The notes beneath the pieces are model-generated. The model saw only the letters and a program-made list of their open reading frames with translations. It made no database searches and was not told the DNA's origin. Below are positions 1-9,755 of a stretch of DNA of 64,000 bases, piece after piece (position 1 is the stretch's first letter; each line of letters begins with the position of its first letter). This DNA comes from Thuidium tamariscinum (Eukaryota > Streptophyta > Bryopsida > Hypnales > Thuidiaceae), in contig OX344753.2 in NCBI GenBank assembly GCA_947034885.2, positions 16,926,001-16,990,000 on the forward strand, written 5' to 3'. A program made the translations under genes and the position numbers.

Positions 1-152
1 CTCCTGTTGGATAACATGCTTTCAATCCGTGCGGAATGAAACTCAAAACAAGATGTGGTAGGCACTGAAGCTGCGGACGCAGACCCTTGGTCTTCGTCTC
101 CACCAATGGAATCCGCATCTGTCAGTTCTTTGGGTGAGCGATTCTCCGCCAT
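1..152 (-). CDS. 5' end of an unidentified ORF running off the left edge
   Basis: An ATG at 152 on the minus strand opens 50 stop-free codons that leave the window. The start has a strong context (A at -3, G at +4), and an in-frame stop lies shortly upstream. The peptide begins MAENRSPKELTDADS, then is acidic and Ser/Ala-rich, then has Cys-Phe-Glu-Phe-His. No family is recognisable. It directly abuts the 380-bp inverted arm, so it could be the start of a retroelement gag or a captured gene. Base composition is more GC-rich than the surrounding repeats. Only the N-terminus is visible, so a chance ORF cannot be excluded. Confidence 0.4.
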   Translation of the reverse strand, partial: MAENRSPKELTDADSIGGDEDQGSASAASVPTTSCFEFHSARIESMLSNR

Positions 153-167
153 TGTAGGTTTGTCGTT

Positions 168-547
168 AATTGCGGTTAATTAGAAGTGATTTTGGAAATA
201 TCTCTTGGAAAATCAAAGATTGGATTTGGTCAAGATCTCTTTCTTGCGTAAAAAGTCATCTTTGGGCTAAAGAAAGACAATTTTCAAAATGACTTTTGGT
301 TAATTTGCAAAATATCTACGTAAATTAGGGTTAATTCCAAAATATTTTGGGTTTAGATCTTGGATTTGATTTGGCTAAGATTTCGTTTGCCAAATGGGGA
401 TGTTTTTAGAAATTTTGACCATTAAACAACTAATATTTTGGAATTACATTAGGGTAGTTTAGGATAAAAAGTAACAAAGTGTTTTCACTAGCAATTATCG
501 AGAGGGGCGTGGCCACGGGTATATAAGAGCCCCCCTCGAGGTTGCCA
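168..547 (+). repeat. left arm of a 380-bp inverted repeat
   Basis: This stretch is the reverse complement of 2742-3127, about 90% identical by eye with a few small indels. It runs from the TAATTGCGGTTAATTAG side at about 168 to the GC-rich end CCCCCCTCGAGG near 545. A TATATAAG box sits 20-30 bp before the inner end, and block Y begins straight after it. The layout looks like an LTR U3 promoter firing rightward, but no PBS or PPT is visible to prove an LTR. Confidence 0.75.
520..527 (+). promoter_or_regulatory. TATA box in left arm, pointing into block Y
   Basis: TATATAAG follows a GC-rich GGGGCGTGGCC stretch and precedes GAGCCCCCCTCGAGG. Transcription would start near 550, at the beginning of block Y. 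The mirror-image box is at 2763-2770. Confidence 0.4.
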
Positions 548-1159
548 GTACCCTTATTTCTCGCACCGACACTTTGTTCTTCTGTTACTTGTGCCACCGA
601 CACGGTTGGGGCACTACTTGGACCAAGAGTTTTGGCCAAGTCTTGTTTGTGTTTAGTTCTTCGAATTTGAAGGCTTAGGGCCCCTTCAACTTTTATTTAT
701 TTGTCACCTCACTCAAGAGACAAGGCCTCAACATTTTTTCTGATACTAGTTCATGGAAATTTTGAGCATTGAGCGCCAAAGTTCGGTTTAAACACTGTCA
801 TGTGTACCTCCTTTGGTTGCAAAATCCCAAAATACTAGAAAATTTTAAGAATTTAAAGTGAAAGTCCGATTTAAACACTGTCATGTGTACCTCCTTTTGC
901 GAATAAAATTCTCAAAATACTACAATTATCAAGACACAGCGGAGCTTTGCACCCATAACACTTACTGAAAGATTGGGAGAATTTTACTCTCAACTGTTAA
1001 AAACCACGCTAGCCTTGGAATGAAATTACTTAGAACCAAATTTCTCAGGTTCCATTATTAAATCATTCCAAAGTGAAACCCCCCAAATTCTTAGTTTAGA
1101 ATTGGAGAGGATTCCCAAAATTTCACATGTTGGAGGATCCCAAAATTCCAAATTTCACA

Positions 1160-1350
1160 TTAAGGGGCGGACCAGCACACCCAAGGCAGACCAACCAAGC
1201 GGCCAGCCCATCCAGCGAGCGGACCAGTCCGGGCGGACAGCACACCCAGAGCGGACTAGCCCTCGGGCGGACAACACACCCAGGCGGGCCGGGTACTGAG
1301 GGGAGTCGGGCGCTGGAGGGGGAGTCGGGGTCGTTGGAGGGGAGTTGAGG
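1160..1350 (+). repeat. GC-rich imperfect tandem repeat inside block Y
   Basis: Repeats of GCGGACCAG/GGGCGGAC-type words and CACACCCA, followed by GGGAGTCGG repeats. This is a sharp GC island in AT-rich sequence. Three overlapping ORFs here (both strands) are by-products of the base composition. The equivalent place in copy B (about 35866-36075) carries GGTCTGGTCCG-type repeats, i.e. a related word in reverse complement. Confidence 0.6.
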
Positions 1351-2332
1351 TTTGATCCAGGGACTCAAGTAAGTTTGGAACTCTCAAAAGTTGGATTTAA
1401 ATTTACACTTATGGTTGGCAGTTGGCGCCACACCCTTGCTTCTTAAACAAAAATCCAACATTTGGAAGTCACAAAAAATTTCATAACCTTCTTCACATTC
1501 TAAACTCCATAGCCACCTCTCTCCACAAAAAACTTGCAAAGCATACTAAGCAAGAATGAGAGAGAAGGAGAAGTAGTTAGGAAGATTAAGGTGACAAAAT
1601 CCGACACGTGAAGCCAATTACAAATAAACAATTGATTTTTCGAGGAATAACACTATAGAAATAGATTCTTATTCTTGATGGTTGACCCTTGGGAATAAAA
1701 AACTAGTTTCCTTAGGAATATTACTATTACTAATATTCTTATTCTTTAGGAATGTTCTACATTCTTTGGTAGTTAGTCATTAATTAGATTCTTAGAAAGT
1801 TTGGATTTTTTTGGTTTTGTTTTATTAGGCCTAATAAGCCAAAAAGGAAACAAACAAATTGACAACTAATTTCTTTGCAAACTAACGCAAATTTAAAATC
1901 AATTAGATTTTAAAAGATTTGATGATAGTTTTTGATTAAAATATTCTAATAAGCCAAAAGGGAAACAAACAAATTGACAACCAATTTCTTTAGAATTAAA
2001 ATAATTTCAAAAATTAATTGGATTTGAAAAGATTTGAAGGAAATTTCCCATCCAAATTAATTTAATTCAATTAGAATTCGTTGGAATTTTATAATACCAA
2101 TTTAGAAATAAAATAAAAACTAACAACAACAAATAGTGAACCATTAGATTTCCGTTGATTTCTTTAGAATAGAACATTACAAACTAGGTAGACTAATTTA
2201 ATTGCCGTATTTCCTAATTACCGGGGATGTAGGAATTAAAAGAATTACGCAATTGAATTAACGCTACATAACCTTTAGTTTCTTCCAAGACAGAATTAAT
2301 TGACCAACAACGTGAGAATTATTATGGATTAG

Positions 2333-2503
2333 ATGGAGAGCCGGGATGATTTCGATGGCGAGGTCGTGGGAGAATATTTACACATGATGATGTTCAATGA
2401 CGGAAATATGGAGATTTACGCAGAAGAGGTAAACCGCTCACATTTTATTTTCATTCTCATTGTTCTACTATTAAGTTTCTTTTTACCAAATGCTTGGAAT
2501 TAG
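2333..2503 (+). CDS. 56-codon membrane micropeptide ORF, copy A
   Basis: ATG at 2333, TAG at 2501-2503. The N-terminal half is acidic and Met-rich (MESRDDFDGEVVGEYLHMMM), and residues 33-50 form a hydrophobic segment (VNRSHFIFILIVLLLSFF), so the predicted product is a single-span membrane peptide. The same ORF, same length and same start and stop, is at 37071-37241 in copy B. The two differ at 16 codons: 8 silent, 8 amino-acid changes, mostly conservative (N/D, I/V, A/S, F/L), with no indel, whereas neighbouring sequence has many indels. A GAG|GTAAAC after codon 32 could instead be a splice donor, making this a first exon. No family recognised. It is inferred to be element-encoded. Confidence 0.5.
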   Translation: MESRDDFDGEVVGEYLHMMMFNDGNMEIYAEEVNRSHFIFILIVLLLSFFLPNAWN

Positions 2504-2741
2504 ATTTAGGCATAATATCATTTGATAGAATAGAGTAGAATAGGATCACTTGGTTGAATTTTAAAATAGAATAAAAAGAATTATAACCACAAAGTTAGAT
2601 TATAAATACTTAAAAGACGTGAGTAAAAGAGTTCATTGCTTGGAAGGCTTTCTTTTAATACCCAATTAGAAAAAAAAATTCAATTAAAACACAGGACCCG
2701 TGTGAAAAACTCTTAGCTCAAGGGTGGAGCTAGGAGCGTTC

Positions 2742-3127
2742 ACAGCAACCTTGAGGGGGGCCCTTATATACGCGTGGCTGGGCCCCTCTTGGTAATTGCT
2801 AGTGAAAACACTTTGTTACTTCCTACCCTAAACTATCCTAATGTAATTCCAAAATAATATTTGTTTAATGGTGGAAATTTCTAAGAACATCTCCATTTGG
2901 CTAACAGAATCTTGGCCAAATCAAATCCAAGATCTTAACCCCGAAATATTTTGGAATTAACCCTAATTTACGTAGATATTTTGCAATTTTCAAAAGTCAT
3001 TTTGAAAATTGTCTTTCTTTAGCCCAAAGATGGCTTTTTACACAAGAAAGAGATCTTGACCAAATCCAATCTTTGATTTTCCAAGAGATATTTCCAAAAT
3101 CACTTCTAATTAACTGCAATTAACGAT
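2742..3127 (-). repeat. right arm of the 380-bp inverted repeat
   Basis: Reverse complement of 168-547. It begins GCAACCTTGAGGGGGG directly after the CACA end of block Y and ends ATTAACTGCAATTAAC just before block X (GATTAAAAAGTCAAAC). On the minus strand its TATATAAG (2763-2770) points into block Y, so the two arms carry convergent promoter-like ends about 2.2 kb apart. Confidence 0.75.
2763..2770 (-). promoter_or_regulatory. TATA box in right arm, pointing into block Y
   Basis: TATATAAG on the minus strand, followed by GGGCCCCCCTCAAGG. It is the mirror of the box at 520-527. Confidence 0.4.
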
Positions 3128-4335
3128 TAAAAAGTCAAACTAAGAGCTGACCCTCTCTATCTTTTAGGGAACAACTTGAAACAGAAAACCGTCTGCGCCA
3201 TTGTCTCTAGAAGACCCCAATTAGCCTACGAAACCCCTCACCCCTCACTCCTAGGCCGTTTGTGCGCCCAAATTGGAATTACGGTAACTCCAAGTAAAAG
3301 TCAAAAATCTAACTTCTAGGATTTGCGCATTTTGAATCTGTCAAGCCAGGGTTGTTAGGAATGTCCGTGAGAGTAAAGAATGACTCCTTATTTGTGACAA
3401 TCGGACATCATTCACTCCTGATACGCCGGTCAACCCGCCGCCAACTTGTAAATTCCAGTGAAATTCAATGTCGATGCTGGTTCTGGTAGTTGGAAATGTC
3501 GAAATGTCTTCAAACTTAACCGGGCGCTTACTAAGTACACAAAAACCTATCCTAATTTTTAGTGAGATTTTACCGCATCATACGTAATTTCTATGAATTT
3601 ATGAACATTTCTATGTGCGGTTGACTTTCCATGGAGTCAACGTGGAATTTTGGAAAAATTCGAAATAAATTGGGTAACATCTAGGGCACTCCTAGACTCT
3701 TAGTGCAAGTTCCACGCGACCTTGCACTATTCTAATTTTAGTAATTTGGAATTACTTTGCCCAATTGGACAATTTAATTCCCGATGCCCTGGAATCTTGG
3801 ACAATTGTTTGATTCTTGTTCGCTCATGGCATGCTCCTACCCTTGGAACACCTCTCTGTAGTCTTCAATCTCCAATCTTCCATCTTTTGTCTTGTGAAGC
3901 TCGAATTCTCCAAGTCATTTGCAGTGGTTTTGCTTTTTAATCCAATTTGTTCCAATATTGAATTTAGGCCTTGGTAAATCTTCTAGGTTTGTTGTAGACT
4001 CTTTTGACTTAGCCAGTATGTCATGTGCATCCTTAAAAGGTTGATTTTGCACAGATAGTCACTAAGACTGATTAACTCTCAATCCTTCAATTCTCTCAAA
4101 ACTACTAAATCTTCACACAAACTTACTTTGGAGACTTAGAATGATTCAAATTTCTAGGATTAGGAATTTTCCACCTTCTAAGTTGGTTTTCCACCATTTT
4201 GGTATAGGCTGACACCAAAACTCCTTCAACAGTCTTTTTATGTCTTTTTCTTGAATATTTTGGCTAATTTTCGCTATTTTATCGCAAAAAATGGACCTAG
4301 AGTCCTGAGTGCCATCTCGAGGGCTCACAGGCATA
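3128..4335 (+). mobile_element. blocks X and Z of the long repeat, copy A
   Basis: Block X (3128 to about 4226) starts GATTAAAAAGTCAAACTAAG and matches 32836-33951. Block Z (about 4227-4335, CTTTTTATGTCTTTTTCTTG to CGAGGGCTCA) matches 35158-35265. Here X and Z are contiguous, which shows the uninterrupted state of the site where a 1.2-kb TIR element sits in copy B. Short ORFs of about 70 codons inside X align between copies but shift frame at their N-termini, and I do not call them genes. After 4335 similarity to copy B stops. Confidence 0.65.
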
Positions 4336-6187
4336 TAAGTTGAGTAAGTGTAGAGGCTTGACTTTCTCTTGAGTTGCTCATGTAAAAAGGAAAAAAATCT
4401 ATGTGGCTCATGCATCTATTTAGTGATATTTTTGGTTGACATAGATAAGACTACATAGAATCATTTTTTGATTGATATAGAATATGACTTTGTTTAATCT
4501 TATTTTTTAGTACTAAAGAGGCAAATTTTGAGAGTGGTATTTTTGATGTTGTAGAAAATAATTCTTGTAAGTAATACTTTTTTGTTGATGTGCTATAAAA
4601 ATTAATGTGATATAAACTATTGCTAATACAAAATGTGCAATCTACCATTGATTTTTGCAATATAAAACAAGTCCATAGCCTATGAAGGGTACAAATGATG
4701 CTTAATTTGGAAGGTCTAGCCTTTTGGAACCATATCATAAGAAGTTTTTTGGCCATATTGAAAGACTGTGAGTTTCCGGACTATGTGTAAACTTGCTAAA
4801 ATCTACCACATAAGCAATCTAATGTGGCCAAGAGATTGCCACATCACATAATAATATTTAAATAATATTTAAATATTTTTTTCCAATTTCATTTGTCTAT
4901 CTTTTTATTATTTTTTATTTTTTATTTTGATTTGACTAGCAATGATTGGTTCATAGATTGAAACAATCTCTTAGTGCTACGAAAAAACCTCTTATGATTA
5001 ATGGTGAAATGACAACTTAAAATTCACTTTTGAACATTTTGAATCAAAATTTAAGATTGAATGAAATCCTTTAAATTTCCAAGGTTCTTTGAGTAAGTTC
5101 CACTTCATAAAAAAATGTGAAAATCTATTTTTTTAAACATTTTCCTATCTTCTATCTTTTCACTATTTCCTAGTCTAATTGCTCTTCAACTTCAATCAAG
5201 TGAAAGAGTAAAATATTTTTCTTTGTATTCGTTTAGTTCTAGGTGAAACATATCTTGAAAGTTAAATTACATTGAGGAGTTCAAAAGAAACCATATGAAA
5301 TTTATAATTGATTCATTGTTTATATTTAATTTACAAAGATTTCACCCAAAGTTATTGTTTGGGTCTCAACTTTTTATTATTATAAATATACATTATGTGT
5401 TAAAAACATTCTTAAATAAATTACCTAAATTTTTACTGGACTTGTTATTATCTGGAAGACTTTGAAAAATTGATGGTCATTGATTCCTCTTAAGATATAG
5501 AAATAAAATTAGGAGAGTATACAACCTGTATGACAATGAATGTTATATACATGAGAGGGGAGTTGAGGACTCTAGAAGATTTTTTTTTGAGATTGTTACC
5601 TATGCCATAAACTAGCCACTACTAGTCTAAGTATTCAAATTTATAAAATACATTTTTTTTCAAAAATTTTAGAAAGTATTAAGAAATTAATTTTTAATTT
5701 GAATTATTTTATATTATTTGACAAATATGGCAATCTATGTTCCATGGCAAATTGCTCACATGGCAACATTCCTAGCATTTCCACAATAATCCTATAGTTT
5801 GGGAACTTGTACTCTTTCAAAGGCTACAAATCTCCCTTTACATGTACATAAGTATTAAAAACATTATAGCATTATGACAATTAATATTATTGTATTTACA
5901 ACTAAGTTTGGAATCTCATGAGTCAAAAAAATGTATTATATTCTATTTTGTATTTTTGTAAAATTTATTTATCCTTTTTGTATAAAACTTCTCTCAAGAT
6001 AAATTTATTTTGTAATGATTAAATAGAAGGTATTTTACACTAACATTTGAACTTATTGATTATTGATAGTGTCAATAATTTTTCGAATTAGTTTGTATAT
6101 ACATACTAGATTTTCATTGTTTAAAACCTCAATTTTCCATCCTTTTTTAAATCATCAATCCACCTTTTTTCAATATAATTTCATCGA
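4336..6187. other. AT-rich intergenic DNA, no gene seen
   Basis: No ORF with recognisable content. The main structure is the diverged inverted repeat listed at 4758-5820. The rest is low-complexity A/T runs. Confidence 0.6.
4758..5820. mobile_element. diverged element with ~100-bp inverted ends
   Basis: The start (TTGAAAGACTGTGAGTTTCC) matches the reverse complement of the end (TTGAAAGAGTACAAGTTCCC). Similarity continues patchily for about 100 bp (GGCCAAGAGATTGCCACAT against CATAGATTGCCATAT). No clear target duplication was found. Long diverged inverted ends and no ORF would fit a non-autonomous Mutator-like or foldback element. Confidence 0.4.
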
Positions 6188-6192
6188 GCGGT

Positions 6193-6801
6193 TGTTACGA
6201 ACCTTGTCGAATATATTTAATCTATAAGCTCAACCACCCAACCATAGAGGAGAACCTAACAAGCAAGTTCCTTTCCTCACCCACGAGCTTTACATCTTAT
6301 AGTCTCTAGGACTATGAGTTCCAACAAGATGAACTCTAGTAGAACTCCAATCACTCTTTTACTTTATTATCTTTACTTGATTCCTTCTAATCTTAACTAT
6401 GCATAGATAGTCTCTAGAAGCTTCCATCCTTATCTATGGACCACACAACTCTTAGTATAGTCCACTTGTCCATATCCAGTGCTCCCTTGAATTATCCAAG
6501 CCACCAGTTTACTTCAGTGCTCCCTTGAACTCATCCAAGCCACCGATCCACTCAGTGCTCCCTTGAATTATTCAAACCACCCATTCACTCCAATGCTCCC
6601 TTAGACTCATCTGAGCCACCGGTCCATCCCAGTGCTCCTTTGGATTATCTAAGCCACCAATTCATTCCAGTTGGAGTTGTTCTACTCCATTGCACACGTC
6701 TGCAATGTAATCTTTACCTTTGTGCTTACACACTAGCCATACAAAATATGGTTAGTACCTTCATCCAACATCCATCCACATACCCTTCAAGGTACCTTAT
6801 A
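6193..6801 (-). repeat. 3' LTR of the gypsy element (609 bp)
   Basis: On the minus strand it runs from TATAAGGTACC (6801) to CGTAACA (6193) and is flanked outside by the target duplication. The sequence TG lies just inside the PPT, but the far LTR ends at TATA against the duplication, so the integrated termini appear to be TA...CA rather than TG...CA. It holds a minisatellite of CAGTGCTCCCTTGAA units (about 6476-6660). Confidence 0.85.
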
Positions 6802-6818
6802 CATTCTCCCCTTTAAAA
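6802..6818 (-). other. polypurine tract
   Basis: TTTTAAAGGGGAGAATG on the minus strand lies immediately before the 3' LTR. It overlaps the pol stop codon (6813-6815), so coding runs right up to the tract. Confidence 0.8.
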
Positions 6819-7925
6819 CAAGTCATTGTCCGCAATGACAAAGTTAGGATAATTTGCTCTAAAATCCACTTCCCTTTCCCAAGAGGCTTCATCTTCAGGA
6901 TAATCTTTCCACTTTATTAAAAATCGTTGGAAAGATCGATTCCTTAAATGTTGAGTATCAACCTTCAAAATCTTCTCAGGTTCAGCCAACAATGCACCCT
7001 CAATTGCAGCATTTGGAAGGTCAGATAATACATGAGTAGGATCTGACACATACTTTCTTAGGAGACTTACATGAAACACATTGTGAATTTTCCAATCAAT
7101 TGGCAATCTCAACTCATAAGCAACTGGTCCTATTCTTTTAGTAATTTCAAAAGGACCACAAAATTGAGGGGACAACTTCTTGGATTTTCCTAGCTTCAAT
7201 CCAGACCTTTGAGGTGTGACTTTCAAAAAGACTTTGTCTCCTACCTCAAATTCACGAAAACTTCTCTTCTGATCAGCATAATGTTTAGCTCGCTCTTGAG
7301 AACTCTTCATACTGACTTTCACATACTCAATTACCTCATTCATTTCCCTAATCATTTGATTAATACTTTCAAACCTTGAATTAGGAGTTGAAAGTGAAAT
7401 TGGAATCCTACACTCTTGTCCATACAATGCAAAGAATGGACTTACACCAATAGTACTATGAAGTTTTTCATTATAGGCAAACACCAAATACAACCACTTT
7501 ATCCAAGAATGTTGCTTCTTTCCAACATACATCCTGAGCATATCCTCCAATGTTCTATTCGTCCGTTTAGTTTGACCATCAGTCTCAGGGTGATAAGCGG
7601 TACTCATTTTAATTTTAGTACCACACATCTTAAAGAGTGTGGTCCAAAATTCACTTACAAACTTTCGATCTCTATCACTTATAATTTCACTTGGCATTCC
7701 ATGAAATTTAAAAACATTTCTCATAAATAACTCACCTACCCCAGAAGCAGTTACGGTTGAGACCGTGGGCATAAAATGAGCTATCTTTGTTAATCGATCA
7801 ACAACAACGAAGATACTATCAAATCCAGCTTGAGTTTTAGGAAGTCCAACAATAAAGTCCATACTTATCGACTCAAATTTCAAGTTAGGAACCCCAAGTG
7901 GTTGTAATAATCCTGGATTCTTAAC
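6813..7925 (-). pseudogene. integrase core and chromodomain-like tail
   Basis: The frame is open from just after a stop at 7926-7928 to the stop at 6813. Counting from the Met at 7883, the DDE core has Asp9 (SMDFIVGLP) and Asp70 (IISDRDRKF), but position 106 is Lys (TDGQTKRTN) where the family has the catalytic Glu; the Asp70-to-106 spacing is exactly 35. The codon is AAA (7566-7568), a one-base change from a Glu codon. A chromodomain-like segment (FLIKWKDYPEDEASWE) follows at about residues 320-335. Integrase would insert cDNA into chromatin; this copy should be catalytically dead. Confidence 0.85.
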
Positions 7926-8189
7926 TTATTCTATCTTCGAGACTTGACACTTCAAACATCTTTCAACATAATTTTTAATGTCACTCTTCATTCCTTGCCA
8001 ATAATAATGACGTTTAATTGCCATATAAGTTTTTTGAAAACCTGGATGGCCTGCTATAGGAATATCATGACACTCATGCATAATGTTGAGTCTATACTCC
8101 CCAAAATTGGGAATACAAACTCTTGAATTATAATACAAAACATGATCTTTTAATTCATAGGACTTAAATTTCTCTATCTCCTCACTTGT
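7926..8189 (-). pseudogene. integrase zinc-binding (HHCC) segment
   Basis: An in-frame continuation of pol between two stop codons. It carries the His...His...Cys-x2-Cys integrase N-terminal zinc motif (HDIPIAGHPGF, then YYWQGMKSDI and CLKCQ). The stop codons at both ends (TGA at 8190-8192, TAA at 7926-7928) look like single C-to-T changes. Confidence 0.8.
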
Positions 8190-8606
8190 TCAAGCTCCTT
8201 TTTCAAGACTTTCGTACGGAAATCTTAAAACATTATCATTGACATAATGATCTTTAATCTCATCTATCAACAAATTTTTGATACATGAGATTGCATTTGC
8301 CAATGGTCGTCTAGATAGAATATCAGCCACCACATTTTCTTTACCTTTTACATACTCAATATCAAAATCAAACTCTTGCAACAATTCCATCCATCTACAT
8401 TGTCTTCTACTCAAGTTAGGTTGAGTTGACAAGTACCTTAAAGATTGATGGTCAGTTTCAATCTTAAATTTGACTCCTAATAAATAATGTCTCCAAACCT
8501 TCAAAGAATGAATGATAGCAAGCAATTCTTTCTCATGAATTGGATAATTCAACTCTGCTGGACTTAACTCACGAGATTCATAAGCAATTACCTGCTTGTC
8601 TTGCAG
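8190..8606 (-). pseudogene. RNase H segment of pol
   Basis: In the same frame as RT, separated from it by a TGA at 8607-8609. Shows gypsy RNase H motifs: YESRELSPAEMNYPIHEKEL and later TDHQSLRYL, with the terminal VKGKENVVADILSRRP block. The opening Asp of the active site lies in the RT-side segment (TDASD), so the stop falls inside the domain. Confidence 0.85.
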
Positions 8607-9755
8607 TCATACTGACCCTATGGCTAAATCGCTTGCATCAGTACATAAGATTATCTTTCCCTTCATAGGATCAATAATATTCAAGACTGGTGCTTGAGTC
8701 AAAGTTGTCTTTAAAGCTAAAAAACTTAATTCACATTCATTAGTCCATGTAATAGATTCCGACTTCCCTCTCAAAAGAGTAGTCATAGGAGCAACAATCT
8801 TAGAAAATCCCTTTACAAATCTTTGATAATAGCTAGCTAGACCTAATAAACTTCTCACATCAGTTTTATCCTTAGGTACAGTCCAGTCAGTAACTGTTTT
8901 TATTTTCTTTGGATCAACCAAAATACCCTCATCCGAAATCAAATGTCCAAGAAATTCAACACAAGTTGAAAAAAATTCACACTTACTAAGTTTAGCAAAA
9001 AGTTGATTAGATCTTAGAATCTCAAATACTTGGTGAAGATGATCTTGGTGTTCTTCCATGGTTTTGGAAAATATTAAAATGTCATCCATAAAAACAAGTA
9101 CAAATTTACCCAAATGTTTCATAAATAAAGAATTCATCAAGGTCATAAATGTAGCTGGAGCATTTGTTAATCCAAAAGGCATGACAACATATTCATAATG
9201 ACCCAATCTTAATCGAAATCCAGTTTTTTCGATGTCAACTTCTTTTATTCGAATTTGATTATATCCGCTTTTTAAATCTATCTTTGAAAATATCTTTGAC
9301 CCATGTAGATGATCAAATAAATCATCCACCCGAGGTAAAGGATATTTATTCTTAATAGTTAGTTTGTTTAATCCACGATAATTGACACACAACCTTAAAG
9401 ATCCATCTTTCTTTTTAACAAAAAGAATAGGTGCACCCCAAGGAGACTTACTAGGTCTAATGTATCCCTTGCTCAACAAATCATTCAATTGATTTTCTAA
9501 TTCACTTTGTTGAGCAAGGGAATGACGATAGGGTGCCCTAGCAATAGGAGCTGCATCAGCTACTAAGTCTATTGCATAATCAACTTCTCTTTTAGGGGGT
9601 AAGTCTTTGAGGTCATCAGAAAATACATCCTTAAATTTGTCCAAAAATACCTTAACATCCATATTATTAACATTGCCTCCTTTGACTTCATTCATTTGGA
9701 CTCCATTCAAATAAACCAAAAATACTTCATTACATTTTCTAATTGACCTTTTCAT
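8607..9755 (-). pseudogene. reverse transcriptase
   Basis: Contains all central RT blocks: [44 protein letters not shown] (Asp160) and FMDDILIFS (Asp224, Asp225; YxDD is commoner, F/MDD is a known gypsy variant), then the connection domain up to [11 protein letters not shown]. It copies the element RNA into cDNA. The ATG at 9755 overlaps the end of the protease frame by four bases (ATGA). Given a homopolymer run of 9 T at that border, the frame change may be an indel rather than a programmed shift. The RT part itself has no internal stop. Confidence 0.9.

Larger units (their letters stand above)
548..2741 (+). mobile_element. block Y of a long repeat, copy A
   Basis: About 2.2 kb matching 35266-37457 over nearly its whole length, with many small indels. 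It starts near CAGTACCCTTATTTCTCGCA and ends GGAGC...CACA. In copy B the same block follows blocks X and Z directly, whereas here it follows the inverted arm. It contains a GC-rich tandem block (about 1160-1350), an AT-rich middle with short direct repeats (AATAAGCCAAAA... twice near 1830 and 1950), and the 56-codon ORF at 2333. Its CA end and the TG at the start of X suggest that X-Z-Y is a long LTR, but this is unproven. Confidence 0.65.

Noticed and set aside
1102..1368. Three overlapping ORFs of 65-81 codons on both strands
   Set aside because: All lie in the GC-rich tandem block, where stops are rare by composition.
3722..3940. 72-codon ORF in block X with a 71-codon partner at 33467-33682
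   Set aside because: The middles align, but N- and C-termini differ through an indel and a stop change, and amino-acid changes are frequent. This is what recent common ancestry alone would give.
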